Of a stretch of DNA of 64,000 nucleotides, positions 24,001 to 38,400 are shown piece by piece (position 1 is the first letter of the stretch; every line of letters starts with the position of its first letter). Source of the stretch: Papilionanthe hookeriana x Papilionanthe teres (taxonomy: Eukaryota > Streptophyta > Magnoliopsida > Asparagales > Orchidaceae). The notes below the pieces were generated by a model. It saw only the letters and a list, made by a program, of their open reading frames with translations. It was not told the origin of the DNA and searched no databases. The translations under genes were made by a program, and so were the position numbers. Location of the stretch: NCBI GenBank assembly GCA_022702705.1, contig CM040433.1:17864682-17928681 (forward strand), given 5' to 3'.

Positions 24001-27000
24001 GGTTTAATTTCAGTATTAGAGACCTTGTTCTGTTTTATCTAATGCATTTTGATATTTTTATCATTTTTGTTGATGATTTTCTCTTATAGCTTGACTTTAC
24101 TTTATGAAATCTTGTTTTGAATTATCATCACATATTTTATCTTTTTGTGCTGAAATTAAAACTCAATTCAATGTTTCTATTAAGATTATGAGAAGTGACA
24201 TGCTAAAGAATATTTTGATGCACCTTTTTTCAGACATACATGACATAAAACATGATGCTGCACCAGTCATCTTTTATTGATACTCCATCATAAAATAGAG
24301 TAGCTCAAAGGAAAATTAGATATCTTCTTGAGGATGCCTTCTAGCTTTAGTACAGAGAGAATAAATGCCTTCTTGAAAGTGCCTGTATTAGTTTCTTTAT
24401 CAATAGGATGCTTTCTACTGTTTTACAGAACTAAATACTCTAGTAAGTTCTATTTTCAACCAACTCTCTCTTTTCAATTGAACCATGTATATTTGGATGG
24501 ACGTGTTTTGTTTGTGATTACCAAATTGCTTTTCTCTAATAGAGCATCAAACCCAGGATAATGGAATCATAGATTTTGATTGGGTTTGTCATTATTCCCA
24601 CTTTCTCCTATAACCCTATGAATGATGATGCTTTATTATAATTATTGTAGTAGTTTGAACGAATAGAAGAAGCCATTGTGTCAGAACTCGCATAGTCTAA
24701 TAATCAATCTTAAAGATTTTAATAGCGTGAGAGGGGCAATTAAATATAGTGCCTTGCTCCAGAGGAAGTCTTAAGCCCGCAATATAATGACTTCTAATGA
24801 CGGTGAAATTACTAGTTGTGCTTAACCTATTGCTTAGGCTTAGTTTTTGAATTGCTGCAATTATCTTTGAAATTATAAAACTATTGTTGGATAAGCGAAA
24901 ACTTGTGTATCATAAATTCTCACGCTCCAGGATGTTAGCTTTCTAGCAGCTGTTACACATCCGTAAATCTGATTGAGAAAAGCTCCTTATCTCATATATT
25001 TCTAAAACCCGAAAATAAAATTTTAGCCTATATAAAGTGTAACAGTAGGCTTCAAATAAAACTATGAAAAAGATGGTCAAATGCTACCTATTGGTATCTT
25101 GGGAGTACTTTTCTTGAATCGAAAAGATCATGCTTAAATTTTTTTTTTTTTACTGTACTTGTACTGTCATTTCTGTTCAGATGATTCTTGATGATACTTT
25201 CCCATTCCAAGCTTTTCATTTGGAAAACCTAATACTTGAAGGACTGAGTGACCTGTTTGATGAGTACACACTTAACCTCGAAAGAGCCATAGCAACAAGA
25301 GGACATGTAGAAAAATGTGATTTCACTTCGATTGTTTCAGCTCAGAAACTTCATCAACAGATCTCGATTTTAGTCAATTCCTTTGAATTGGTGCATTTGA
25401 TGCCAACTATTGTACAAAACTCATTTAATGCCACAAGATTTGCAAGTGATGTGGTGTTACTAGAACAAGATAAGCTTTCTTTACAGAAAGGATTGGATCT
25501 CTGGAAGCAGACAATTCAAAAAGCATCAGACCGATTAAAGTGTTGTTTCTGCCTGCTATTTGTCTCTGGCGTCTTGAGCCCTGTAAATTCTGAATCCATG
25601 AAAGATCTGGAAACCTGCCGTTGTAGCCACTGCATACCAGGCTCTTTGGAAGATCCAATGCCTTCTTTTGTTTTTCAGGTATGGTATTTTCGAGATCATT
25701 TGACGGTATCATAAAAATTTATTGTTTCATTGTTTCATTTCCCCCAAAAAGCTCTGTTCTTTTATGCATTTCCTTCTTTAAATGTGATTTTGAGTCATTC
25801 ATAATTTTAATGTTAGCTTTTTGAGCTTACTAATATCTGTGTCATGCTCCTATTAAACTAGACTAAGCTTTGGAGTTTGTAGGAAATGACTCTTTACATT
25901 AGCAGCGCAACTTCGAAATGGAAATATGAAGCAAAATTGGATATCTTATCATGTAAAACAGTCGATCAAAATAATAATTTTTTTCCTTTTAACATTTTGA
26001 GGGTTATATGTTTATTAGCTTGTAATAACTTAGTTTGGATATGTTTCTGTCAAATTCTGAGCTTCCTTTTTTAGTTATTTCCCTCTCATCATTACGTTGT
26101 ATTTCTTTCCTTTTTGAGTTTTGTTTTCTTTGATAAATTATAATTGGTATAATTATAGTGCCCTAACTGTTCTCTATTATATAAAAAGAGAAGATTTGTA
26201 ATTTGATTATTTTTATATTGTCGGTGGAAGTAACTGCGAGACTGATTGGGATTGGGACAGCTTTCTGGAATCTCATTAAAAACTAAGGTTAGCCAATATG
26301 CATAGAAGTGCTGCCCTGAATAGAGAAAACCTACAAACACACTTATTCCGCGTGAGGTTGTTAAGACTGGTGGAATGCTTTGTTTCATTGTATTGGAGTC
26401 CAACCATAGTTATCAAGTTTTATTGAAACATGGTGTATTTTCATTAAAGCTCAATCCATCTCGTGAGAGAACCAACCCAAGTCTTTTTTTTTTCCTTAGA
26501 GTTGCGTTTCTTATATTTAGATTATATCTTTGTTAACCTTTTTAGTGACTTTTGGCTTTCTTTTATTTTTGTCGCACGTGTAACCTCTTTATTTATTATC
26601 CTTGTTTCTACTTACTTAGCCTCATAAGATGTTTAGGAACTGTTTGTACGGCTGAGGCATTTAGAAGAACAGTTTAAATTTATATTGCTTGCTGAAGATG
26701 GGATGTTGAATAACTTGTTAAATGGGATTCTGATGTCCGCGATCTGTCGGCTTTCAGAAAACCTGGAGTTCCTGCAGAGTACGAAGACCCATAAACAGGT
26801 ATAGTGGTCTCCTAAAATGAAACCCAAACTTTCATTACGTCCAATTAGTTTAATAGTTGATCCTCTTTTTTTATTTTACATCCAACCATGCACACTTCGT
26901 CCCAATTGTATAGTGTTTGTCATGCTCATTGTGCACTAATAGAGCATTAACCTACTACTCATTATTGTGTAATATTATATTGATAAGATGTTTTTTTCCT

Positions 27001-29421
27001 GCAACTTCTTTATAAAATATTATTTGATGTGAATTTGTGTGTATAAGCCTTCCTTTATTTTAAAGTCTTAGTGACGGGCAACACTGTTTGCACCTTTTTC
27101 AGCATTAACCGTTTGACTGTCAATCCAATCAGAATTATTGTTATTTTTCCTTTCCGTTCAGTTGCTTCTAGATGTGCACTTCTTGATGGAGATGGCAATG
27201 GTTGGAGGTTACTTTTCAGATAATCTAATGGTAGCAGCATTGGATTTAATGGCAATTATGAAAGAGAAGCTATCATCTAAAGAATTCCATCTGAACAGGT
27301 GACACTTTAACCTTTCTAATCATTATTGTTGAATCATAAAAAAATCTCTGTTGTCTATTCAATAAAACTCTCTCAAATTCAAGACACATTCTTTTTCTAC
27401 TGTTTTTTTTTTCCTTAGAATTTTAGTGATTTGCCACACCGCAATCAAACTAACCAATTCTGCATGAATAATTAACAAGTTCATTGGCATGAAATTTGTA
27501 ACAGAATCAAAATAAAAGTGCTGAATTAATAACCGAAAGAAAACAATATACCAAAATGCTTGGCTGTGAGTTAAATATAATTTGACTCATAATGGAATAT
27601 TTGTGCTGTGTTTGTTGCTATTTCTAGTTTTTGGGTATTGTTTGCTGTCTTTTCCTATTCAAGAGTGTTAGTTGTAAACGCCCATTTGCTTTCAGTAAAA
27701 ATATTTTTTTTTCCGTTTGTTGCTTCGGTTAACTCTTGTATCAGTGAGACAAAGTCACTTGGGCACTAGATAAGATGGTTTAGTAAAATTATAAATAATT
27801 TTTAATAATATTTTGTTTTTGAATGATCATGAAATTTGCTAAATTCTTCTAGTTGATTGATGGCTAGCATATGGCCGAGGAGTTTCACACGTAAAAATGT
27901 TTTTGATTAGAGTGCTTTGTCTAAATTATATTTTTTTGGATGCGAGCGCAATTGAAGTATATTTGAACATTTAACTTCAAAAAAAAACTATATTTATTAT
28001 TATGATAAAATTTTATAATTTGGTAATTTTAATAGATTTTAGTTGCAGATTCATAGCAATAAAAAAATGATAATGGATTTAATAAATTTTATTGGCAGCT
28101 TCATAGCAAAAGAAAAAAGCATGATGGATTATGATCTTGTTTATATGAAATATGATAGGGCCTTGATTGTGATACAATTATTATGATGTTGTGTACTATC
28201 CTTTTGACTTATGTTGATGATACTTGATGCGTGCTAGAAAATTCGCGGCGGTACAGTAACACATTATTGTCTTAACGTTGTACGAAAATTGAGCACACAC
28301 GGATGAAAATAAACGGTGACGACTCCAGAAGTTTTTACGTGGAAAACCCGTAAAGGGAAAAACCACGGGGCCTGACCCAGTTGCGAGAATCCACTATTGA
28401 TTGATGTTTACAGAAATCTCATCTCACAGACGGGAGAGAGTAATTATATGTTTCAGACTACAATGTCGACTGACGGTGTCTGGTTGGTGGTCATTGACGA
28501 TGATTGACAGAGGTCCACGGTGACGGAGGTCAACGGAAGTCAACAGTGACGGAGGTCGACGATGATGGAGGTCGACGGAGATGGAGGTTGATGGTGACGG
28601 AGGTAGACGGTGACGAAGGTCGACGGAGACGGAGGTCGACGGTGACGGAGGTCTACGAAAGTCGGCGGTGGTCAGCGGTGGTCGTCGACGGTCGGCGGTA
28701 ATCGACGGCGGTCGGCGGTGGTGCTAAGTTGCAGCTTCTCCTTAAGCCCTCAGGCTCTCTCTAGGCCTCCTCTCCTCATGTGAGGGTTAAAGGTCTATTT
28801 ATAGTATTTTGGGTGCAATTAATGCAGCCATTTTGATCGGATGGTCCAGAGAGCTTCCCTTGATCAGTTGGCGTTTAGGGGACATTTGATGGCCTTAACG
28901 ATGTCGAAATTGAGTGATCTTGTGCTTGTTGGATTCGTCTTGTCGAGACGTTCGATCTGAGTGTAGACTTGCTAGTGTCGACATTTGTTGATCTTCCAAA
29001 TATGTCCGAAAATCTTCTAAGAATAGATTAATGACTTGATCTGATCTTGATTTGACTCGGATTGGATTAGTTTTTATGTCATTAAGTTCGTCTCATCGAG
29101 CCGGTCAGTTTGACTATAAGTTTGTTGAAATTAGAGCATTGGATGTCTTTTTATCAAGATTTGAATGTTTCTTATTCAAAAGATTGCACCAAGATTCGTG
29201 TCGGATGATGAAAAATATTTGGTGGCGTATCAGTTGCCCCCCTATTTTTGGGCGAGATCATTTTTTGTCGTCCGAAAATATTAAAATTCGGGGCATGTTT
29301 ATTTTTATTATGTATATATATATATATTTAACACTGCCGTTGCCGGTCCCAAGCCCGGATGTGAAAAGTGGAGGGTTGCGTTAGGTAGTCGACAGCCAGC
29401 GTAAAACTTGTCGAAAAATTC

Positions 29422-29493
<72 letters not shown>

Positions 29494-32400
29494 ATGCATG
29501 TATATAGATATATATATATGTATAATTTTATTTACACTATTATAATTACTATTATAATAATATATAGCATCAATTTGCATATGAATTTACTGTTGCTCAG
29601 TGGAAGTGTTCTTTTTATTGCTTACAGATGTTAGGAGTTCAATCCCAGCCCATTTCAAAGTAGAATTTATATTTATGGGACCAGATTTTTATCCTTTTGA
29701 CCAAAGGAATTCGAACAGGTTAAAAAGTCTTAGAAAATTGAAATAAAAGCTGTAGGAGTTAATGTGATTTAGGAATCCGAAAAGATGAGAATTCGAACAT
29801 GCTATAAATGACTTTAAAAACTGAAATAAAAACTGCAGGAGTAAATGTGATTTAGGAATCCGAAAAGATGGTAATTTATCATTTTTTTTAATAATAAACT
29901 GTTTTGTTCTTTTTTTTTCTTTTAAGGATTCCAAATAATTTCATGTCATAAATGCAGAATTTGAAAAATTAAAACAAAAAGAATATGAAAAGTTTTGTTC
30001 TTTTTTAATAACTAATGAGGGAATTTGAAAGATTAAATAATAAGAAATATAAAAAAAAAAATTAGTTTTTTTTATGATTGAAATTAATTTAATATCATAA
30101 ATTTAAAATTTGAAAGATCAAAACATAAAGAATATGAAATGAAAAGTTATTATTATTATTATTATTTAATAATAGACATTTGATGACCCAAATCCTTTTT
30201 CAGCCTATAAATAGGTTTAAAGGAGGGGGTTAGAGTATCCGCGGCGGAGCGTTGTGACGTAGCTTCGTAGCGGCGCGTCGTGGTGATGCAACGCGACGGC
30301 GTGTCGCAGCGGAGCGTTACGGTGGCGCGACGCTGCGAGGCGTTGCGAGGGCACGTCGCAGCGGCGCAACGCAACAACGTGTTGCGGTAGCTCATCGTGG
30401 TTGCGCGTCGAGGTGGCGCGTCGCGACGGAGCGTTGCGGTGACGCGTCGCGACAGTGTTGTGGCTGTGCGTCGCGGTAACGCGTCGCAGCGGCACAATGT
30501 AGTAGCGTGTTGTTGTGACGAGTCGCGGTGGCGCGTTTTGGCGGAGTGTGATGGCGGCTCGTCGAGGAGGCGCATTGTTGTGGCGCGTTGCAGGGAGTGT
30601 CGCGGTGGCGCGTCGCGTTGGAATGTTACGGCAGAGAGTCGCGGGGGCGCATTGCGGCGTCGCGTCTCGGTGGGGCGTCATGGAGACGCGTTGCGACGAG
30701 TCGTCGTGGCGGAGTGTTGCAACGGCGCATCACGGGGAAGCGTTGCGGCGGCGCGTCGCGGTGGGGCGTCATGGTGACGCGTTGCGGCGGAGCGTTGCAG
30801 CGGCGTGTTGCGACGGTGCGTCGCTGGGGCGCGTTGCGGCGGAGTGTCGCGGTAGGGCGTCATGATAACGCATTACGGTGGAGCGTCGTGGCGGGACATC
30901 GCGACGATGCGTTGCGGCGGAGCATTGCAGATCATGTACTTGTTGTCGTGTATTTCAGAGGAGATTGATGTGCTGCTCTTGCACAATCTGAAGGTGATGA
31001 AATGTTGTAGTTTTCTCGTCGTGCCATGAGGCAGTGATTTTCATGCTTATGTTACGGTGATATTTGAAGACCCCTTGATGATCATCAGAAGTACTGGAAT
31101 TTTAGGAAGACAATGCCGACTCTAATTGAAGATGAATTGACTTGTTGTAGCCCTTGTACATGTATATGTTGGTATTCGTAACCTTTTTAATCATTTGATG
31201 TGATAATTGTAGATGATATCAATGCATTTCTTTGTTGCTTCCACGGTTGTTGTGGCTTCTTAATTGTGCAAAATTCTGTAATTTAAGTTATCACACACTT
31301 TATAAAATGATGAATCATGTACCTTTTGTGGCTCTTGTCTTCCGAGGTTATCCCCTTTCTGGCTTATGCCTTATAGGGGCTTGAAATGAGCCGGTACCAT
31401 CCGAGGCTTGTAGCCTTCTGAGGATTTTTTTGCACTTGTGTCTTATGAGACTTGTAGCATTCCAGGTGCTTCGATGTACATGTGCCTTCCCGAGGCTCAG
31501 TAACCTTCGAGGTGCTTTGAGCTGTACCGTGCCTTCCGAGACTCGTAGTCTTATGAGTTCTTCGATGTACCCAGTGCCTTCGCAGGCCAGTAACCTTCGA
31601 GGTCTTTGACGTACACGTGTCTTCCGGAGCTTAGAGCTCTTCGGGCGTCGTAGCTTTCCGAGGTCTTTAAGTATACCTGTGCCTTCTGAGGCTTGTAACC
31701 TTCTGAGGTCTTTCATGTACCTGTGTCTTTTGAGACTTGTAGCCGGTCTTTGAGTGTACCTGTGTCTTCTGAGGCTTGTAGCCTTCCGAGGTCTTTAAGT
31801 GTACCGGTGCCTTCTGAGGCTTGTAGCCTTCTGAGGTCTTTGAGTGGAGACCCTGTCAACCACTTGCTTTCATGGAGTCTTTCTCATGAGGAGTCTGTCC
31901 ACTACTAGTCTCCCATCGAGACTTGCCACTTGGGCTCGTCTTCCAGGGGCATGGTAGAAAAGAGAATCCATTAAGGTTATAAGACCAGTTCTGAGTTGTA
32001 TCACCGGAGACGCTCGACGATAATAACCCGTAATGAACTGAGTCATATGAATTCCACTAAGGATGGTTGACCTATCCTAGGTTGTTGGTCGAAGCTTTTG
32101 CTTGACGACCGTAACCTGTTGTGGAAGTGGCCGAAGGAAATCCACAAAAGATTTTTGACCTATTCGAGGCTGCATGTCGAAGATTTTGCTTGACGACTAT
32201 AGCTTGTAATGGAAGAGGTCGAATTGAGTCACCTTGGGATCAATTATGCTTAAAATGACGTGTCAGAGATGCTCTGCATTTCTCGAGACTAGGGCGTAGA
32301 TCGCAATGGATCGTATGTTTTCTTGGAAATATGGTTGCAGTCATACTCAAGAGTAATGTTTGCAACTTGTCAGTTACTGTTTTTGAATCTTTTGCCTCCC

Positions 32401-35400
32401 CTAGCTGAGGTGTTTTCCATGCGAGCTTGTAAAAGACACATGTATCGGGCCTTGAAGAGATCAGCTTCCCGATCTAGTTGAAGAGGAACTCCAGTAAGAC
32501 GAGGGGGCGCTGAGGAAGCGTTATTTGCACTGAAGACTGCCCCCCCAGTCTAAAAGCGATTCTTGTAGACTTGTAATATCAATGAAATATGAGATGATAT
32601 CCTCACCACAGTCGTGCCTAGGACGTTAACGTGAACGACCTTTCGAGACTGTGGTGAAGGTTGCCCCCCACATTGAAGAATGCTCCAGAGATTATCTTCA
32701 AGATGCAAAAATGATTCTTTTATCTGTCGGATGAAATACATCATTGGGAAAGGAAGTAGGGGCTCTGTGTCTTAGAGTTGTAGACAATGCCGAACTGGAC
32801 TTCGTTTCCCACAGATTACGCCAAACTGATGCGTGCTAGAAAATTCGCGGCGGTAGAGTAACAAATTATCGTCTTAGTGTTGTACGAAAATTCAACACAC
32901 ACACAGATGAAAATAAGCGGTGACGACTCCAGAAGTTTTTACGTGGAAAACCCGTAAAAAGAAAAATCACGGGACCTGGCCCAGTTACGAGAATCCACTA
33001 TTGATTGATGTTTATAGAAATCCCGTCCCATAGACGGGAGAGAGTAATTATATGTTTCGGACTATAATGTCGACTGACGATGTCTGGTTGGTGGTGATTG
33101 ACGATGATTGATAGAGGTCCACGGCAATGGAGGTCGACGATGACAATGGTCGACGAAGACGGAGGTCGACGGTGATGAAGGTCGACGGAGACGGAGGTCG
33201 ACGGTGACGGAGATCGACGGTGACGGAGGTCGACGAAAGTCGGCGGTGGTCGACGGAGGTCGGCGGCGGTCTGCGGCGGTCGGCGCTGATCGACGGCAGT
33301 CGGCGGTGGTGCTAAATTACAACTTCTCCTTAAGGCATCAGGCTCTCTCTAGGATTCCTCCCCTCATGTGAGGGTTGGAGGTCTATTTATAGTATTTTGG
33401 ATGCAATTAATGCAACCATTTTGATCGGACGGTCCAGAGGGCTTTCCTTGATCAGACGGCGTTTAGGGGGCATTTGATGGCCTTAACGATGTCGGAATTG
33501 AGTGATCTTGGGCTCGTTGGATTCGTCTTGTCGAGACGTTTGATCATATTATATGTTTGCTGGTGTTGGGATTTGTTTGAGCTTCCAAATATATCCGGAA
33601 ATCTTCTAAGAATAGATTAATGATTTGATCTGATTTTGATTTGACTCGGATTGGACTAGTTTTTATGTCATTAGGTTCGTCTCATTGAGCCGGTCAGTTT
33701 GACTATAAGTTTGCTGAAATCAGAGCTCTAGATGACTTTTATCAAGATTTGAATGTTTCTTATTCAAAAGCTTGCACCGAGATTCGTGTCGGATGATGAA
33801 AAATATTTGGTGGCGTATCAATTCTAATGATTGGTTGACAAGAAAAATAGATAATGGATAATTTGGTAATTTTAATAGATTTTAGTTGCAGCTTCATAGC
33901 AATAGAAAAAGGATAATGGATTTAATAAATTTTTTTGGCAGCTTCATAGCAAAAGAAAAAAGCATGATGATTATGATCTTGTTTATGTGACGTATGATAG
34001 GGCGTTGATTGTGATACAATTATTGTGATGTTGTCTACTATCCTTTTGACTTATGTTGATCATACTAATGATTGGTTAACAAGAAAAATAGATAATAATT
34101 CAATGAAGATAATGCATTAGTTATTTGTGACAAAAAAATTGATATCGAGTACAGTTGTAAAAACTTCTGGTATTTATAAAAGATGCAACAATACTTGAGT
34201 GCATCCTAAATACAAAAAGAACAAATTTTCAGCTAAGTTTAAGATTTTTTGTAACTGAATATAAAAATGATGATAGTGATAAAAAAGTTTATGATTTAAA
34301 AGATAATAATAATGTTGATGAAAGAAATAATTCTTTTTTTTGCTATTTATGATGATGATGATAATTTTTTATTTAATTTGTTTAACTTAAAAGAAAAATA
34401 TTGAACCTCAAAAAAAATTATATTATTTTGAAATTTAAGGTGTTGAAGTGTTGATCAATTAAACTTAAGTGTTAATTTTGTTATCATGCTGGTTTATTAT
34501 TTAATGTAATAGTCTTTAATTATTATATGCATTTTAGTCATAATTTTTTTTATGTTTTGAGTCATGTTTAAAATGGCGCGCATCACGCCGTATGCTGTCT
34601 TTAGAGGGTCTTTGTACAATGGTGCACTTTTTGATAAACAAGTTATGGTGGCCTTGTCCTTCTTCTAATCCAGTCATCATACTAACAAGAAAATTTAAAA
34701 TATTGCCCTTTTTTTGTTATAAGGTGTTGCCACCTCGTCTTCTAAGCTAGTTTTTGTTGTTCCATTCTCCTTATTGCGAATTACATGCCATACAGTATTG
34801 AACTGTATAAATATGAATGAATGACATAACCAGTCTAAGCAGTTATAACAAATAGCAATTTTTAACATTCAAATTAGAGGTATACCATAAGAGCATTCAC
34901 ATGAAACACGTAGCATTATATTATTTCACTTGGAGTGGTACCTTGTGATCATACTGTATGATGGTCCTCTGCATGGCTTTTAGCTTATCATGAGGATGGT
35001 AGTACTAAAATGTCTAGTATTGTATTCTTTTATATTTGGGTTCCAATCATAAAAACAATTGGGGTTGAATCTAAATTTAATATGAGATTAGATTTAAATC
35101 AAAACCTTATATAGAATCTAAACCTATCCTTGAATTTGAAATTGAATAGAAACTGCATACTAATGTTGTTAAATCAATTGAGGAAGTTTATGATGTTATT
35201 CTTGGGATTAATCCTTTGTACTACGAAGAAGAACGGAGTTATCTTTCACCTATTTAATTGTTTTTCTTTAAGATTAATTGAGGAAAATTTGCCTATTTAC
35301 CATTATCAATGTAAGTAGGGGTTTGTGGCATGCGTAAAAATAATTAGTACTTAAAAAAGCTTCCTAGTTAGATCTGCTATAGTTTCTTCAAGTATTCAAC

Positions 35401-38400
35401 TTCTTGATCAAATAAGTTGTCAACTTTTCTAGGAGAGTTATCTTCTTACGCAAAGAGAGACTTATTTTTTGGTGAATTATTTTTCTTATTGATTTCTATT
35501 ATAGTTATGAGGTATTGGGGTGAAACAACAATTGAATTTAATCAAATTTAATAAAATTTAGTTTTGGATGAATGTGTGAATTTTAAAGCTTACGTTGCTT
35601 TCGCGGTCTTGAATTTCCCATCATTCTTACTAATAAGACTTGACCCATTAGAATTTGATGCAGTTTGGTGTTAAACATAATTTTTATTTTCCATCGAAGT
35701 AATAGGTACTTGTTATAAGGTATGAGTTTTGTGACCCATGAATTTGCATTTTTGGTGCTTGTTTTTTGGCATCACATATCTCATTTGTATTAGAAGCCGT
35801 AGAATCTAAGATGTCCTACGTAATGTTTTCTACGTAGTAAGAGATTTTATTTAAGTAAAAGCCTCATGTTATATCTAAATTTATCTTTGAATTTTAAATT
35901 GAGAAAATGCATGCTAAAGTTAGATTGAAAGGGAGTTGATAATGTAATTTCTTGGGATCTATCGTTACCCCTGCCTCTAAGAACGATGGAATTATCTCCT
36001 ACCCTTAGGGTGCTAGACCCTTTCGTTAGCCTGATTCTTTCCCACACTATGTCGTATCCTCTCAATATGGGCAGATGTGTAATTACACATACACATACAT
36101 CACTAGTATCCTAAATACACCATTGCTAATAAATAATGTATTATTATTATCATTAATGAATAATCAAATTGATAACAATTTAATTTTTAGCTGTTAGTTT
36201 CTTATTTTTCATGTTCATAGAAAGAACGTTTTTAAGAAAATCAAATTATGTCAACATATTTGTTGATTTATTATAAATTTCTTATTTCCAAAAATGAACC
36301 TGAGATTAAAAAGTTCATTTATCCAATTCAATTCAAAGAAATCTACTTCAAAATTTGTGATATTTAGACTGATTATATTTTTTTTAAAAAGTTTTTATTG
36401 TAATAATGAGCCTATTTTATAAAAAGTAAGCATCTTTGTGACTTGCTACTTATTAAAATAAATATTTATGGAATTTAATAAATGTGCATCTTAGACGTTT
36501 TTAATAATTTCATCTGTATTAGTCATGAACATGATTTGCATGCTCCAAAATTTTGTTAGTTATGATAATTTTAAGTATATTATGGTTTTGAATAGGAGAT
36601 AAGTGAATAGGATATAAATGAGAAGGTAATGGTCTTTCTAAACCCTGAAAGGTTATCTTAAGATGAATAGTAAAGGAATTAGTTCTTAATTTGGATCATT
36701 TGAAGTTTGTTGATGAATTTGCACAAATACTTGTACGTTGAAAATCATAGAAAATTCTAATTCTTTGTTCATGTTTTAATTGATTTGATTCAAATTTTTG
36801 GCATTGATTTTTGGGAAGGAAAAAAACAAGTGACTTGATTTTTCTCCTTTTTCACCTTTTTTAAGTGTAACATGTGTCACAGATGCCCATTTTTGAAGTA
36901 TTTACGATCATATTTTCTAAATAAATTATTATAAATTATAATAGAAAATCATATGTTTACAATAAGGGAATTTTTCAATAATTGCCAAAGAAAAGAAAGT
37001 ACAATAATACAAAAGTGATAATAAAATGATCAAAGGATGAAGCATTTTTTAAATCATAAAAATTATAATTTTTTTTTAGATTTTTTAGCTTGAAGCCTTA
37101 TGAATATAGGCAATTGTTAATATGTTTTCTTCTATCTTTTTCCTTTCTGATGGAGAGAATATGAAATCTCTTATTCATTTGAGGATTGACATGAAAAATC
37201 CTCCAATATGAATCTGAAAATTGCTAAGATATATTATTACTTTGTTAATAGACTAGATAAGATTTGAGTTATTTCAGGACCCTGAGGCTTGTTTTATTGA
37301 TAATATTAAGAAATGATAAGTATTTTAAAATGCTTATTTCATGTGCAAAGTGAAGCAAAGCATGTGACACTTGCTTTGCTTCGCAGCCGCGCGACAACTA
37401 TTGTGGAGCACTTGCTTTGCACTTGAAGCATGCTTTGAAGCACTGAAGTGAGCACAGTGGCCTGATTGGTCTGGTTCAGTAGCAAGAGGAATTAAAAGAA
37501 CATTCAAAGTGGCTCGATACTTCGATCAAGGTCGAAGGAGCACAAGGAGTTGAGAGAGCGCAAGGGAGCAAAGCAAATCCGTCTTTGGTCTGTGTTGGAC
37601 AGGAGCACCAAGGAGCTATTCAACTTCGACCTACAATTTCGAAGGAGCGAAAGCAGGCTGTTGCAATGACATAAAGCTAGGGCTCCAGAGGAACAAGTTT
37701 CAACTGCAGGACTCGCCAACTCGATAGGAGTCAATGTCACTTTAAGCCAACTCTGTTTTGACCACAAGACTCGTTAACTTGGGAGCCATCGTCGCTTCGA
37801 TTACAGGACTCGTCGACTTGAGAGGAGCCAGCACCATTACTTGATTTCGAGAGTTCCATCCTTCGGTAAGAGGAAGCAAGTGATGTTATGTGATCTTCTA
37901 TCTTCGATCAAAGTAGCCTAGTTTTGTAGGTAAACCACAAATGGTAAAACATAGCACTTTATGCCTAATCGAAGTAGCCTTTTCTGCATAAATATTTTGT
38001 GAGTTACTATATTAAAATAGTTAGCATCTTAGTATTTACATAATGAAAAAATATTTTCTTATTTAAATTAATAACAATTTTTTGATTTCATACATGTAAC
38101 TACTTTATTTGAAGGGGGCGTTTATGTTCATATCTCACAATTCTTATGTATTTATATATCGAACAATTAAATTTTGATACCTTATGCTTTATTATTATTC
38201 ATGAATGTATTAATATATTAATAGCTTTATATAATTAAAACCTATTAAAGCTTTAGTTAATAAAAGTGTCGTATTGCTTTACACTTTGCGCTTCGAAGTT
38301 AGATTAAAAGTTTATGCATCGCATTGCGCTTTGCACTTTGATAACACCGGAAATGATGAAGTGATCAACTCCAAGAGGTTAGAGGGGCAAGCATATTCAT

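Larger units (their letters stand above)
19105..24018 (+). mobile_element. Ty3/gypsy LTR retrotransposon, internally deleted, nested in copia
   Basis: LTRs are at 19,105-19,790 and 23,265-24,018 (both begin TGRCGCGAGAG; the ends are TATCA and TATTA). The 5-bp target duplications are GAGGC (19,100-19,104) and GAGAC (24,019-24,023), one mismatch. A primer-binding site TGGTAACAGAGC follows the left LTR. The internal part has gag and protease remnants and the first residues before RT, then jumps to the 3' non-coding region: RT, RNase H and integrase are missing. Two further elements sit inside it. Confidence 0.88.
28225..33820 (-). mobile_element. Non-autonomous LTR retrotransposon (LARD-like) without coding domains
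   Basis: LTRs of about 1.0 kb at 28,225-29,232 and 32,827-33,820 (TGATGCGTGC to GGCGTATCA on the plus strand). Target duplications are ATACT (28,220-28,224) and ATTCT (33,821-33,825), one mismatch. Orientation is minus: a purine tract TAGGGGGGCAAC abuts the LTR at 29,233-29,244, and a primer-site-like TGGCGTAATCTGTGGGAA follows the other LTR at 32,806-32,823. The 3.6-kb interior has no gag or pol; it holds a CpG-rich minisatellite, a second minisatellite and (TA)n. It would need proteins in trans. Confidence 0.9.

Noticed and set aside
25130..25180. Start codon at 25,130 for a separate gene
   Set aside because: The coding match begins exactly after the splice acceptor at 25,180; the upstream part is intron.
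29308..29634. Open frames of alternating Tyr and Ile
   Set aside because: Translation of the (TA)n microsatellite.
30162..30968. Several overlapping 120-150-codon frames on both strands, Arg/Ala/Thr-rich
   Set aside because: By-products of the CpG-rich minisatellite, open in several frames at once with no domain.
37504..37767. Minus-strand frame of 87 codons
   Set aside because: It sits in a repeat with GACTCG-type motifs; no domain and no splice or promoter context.
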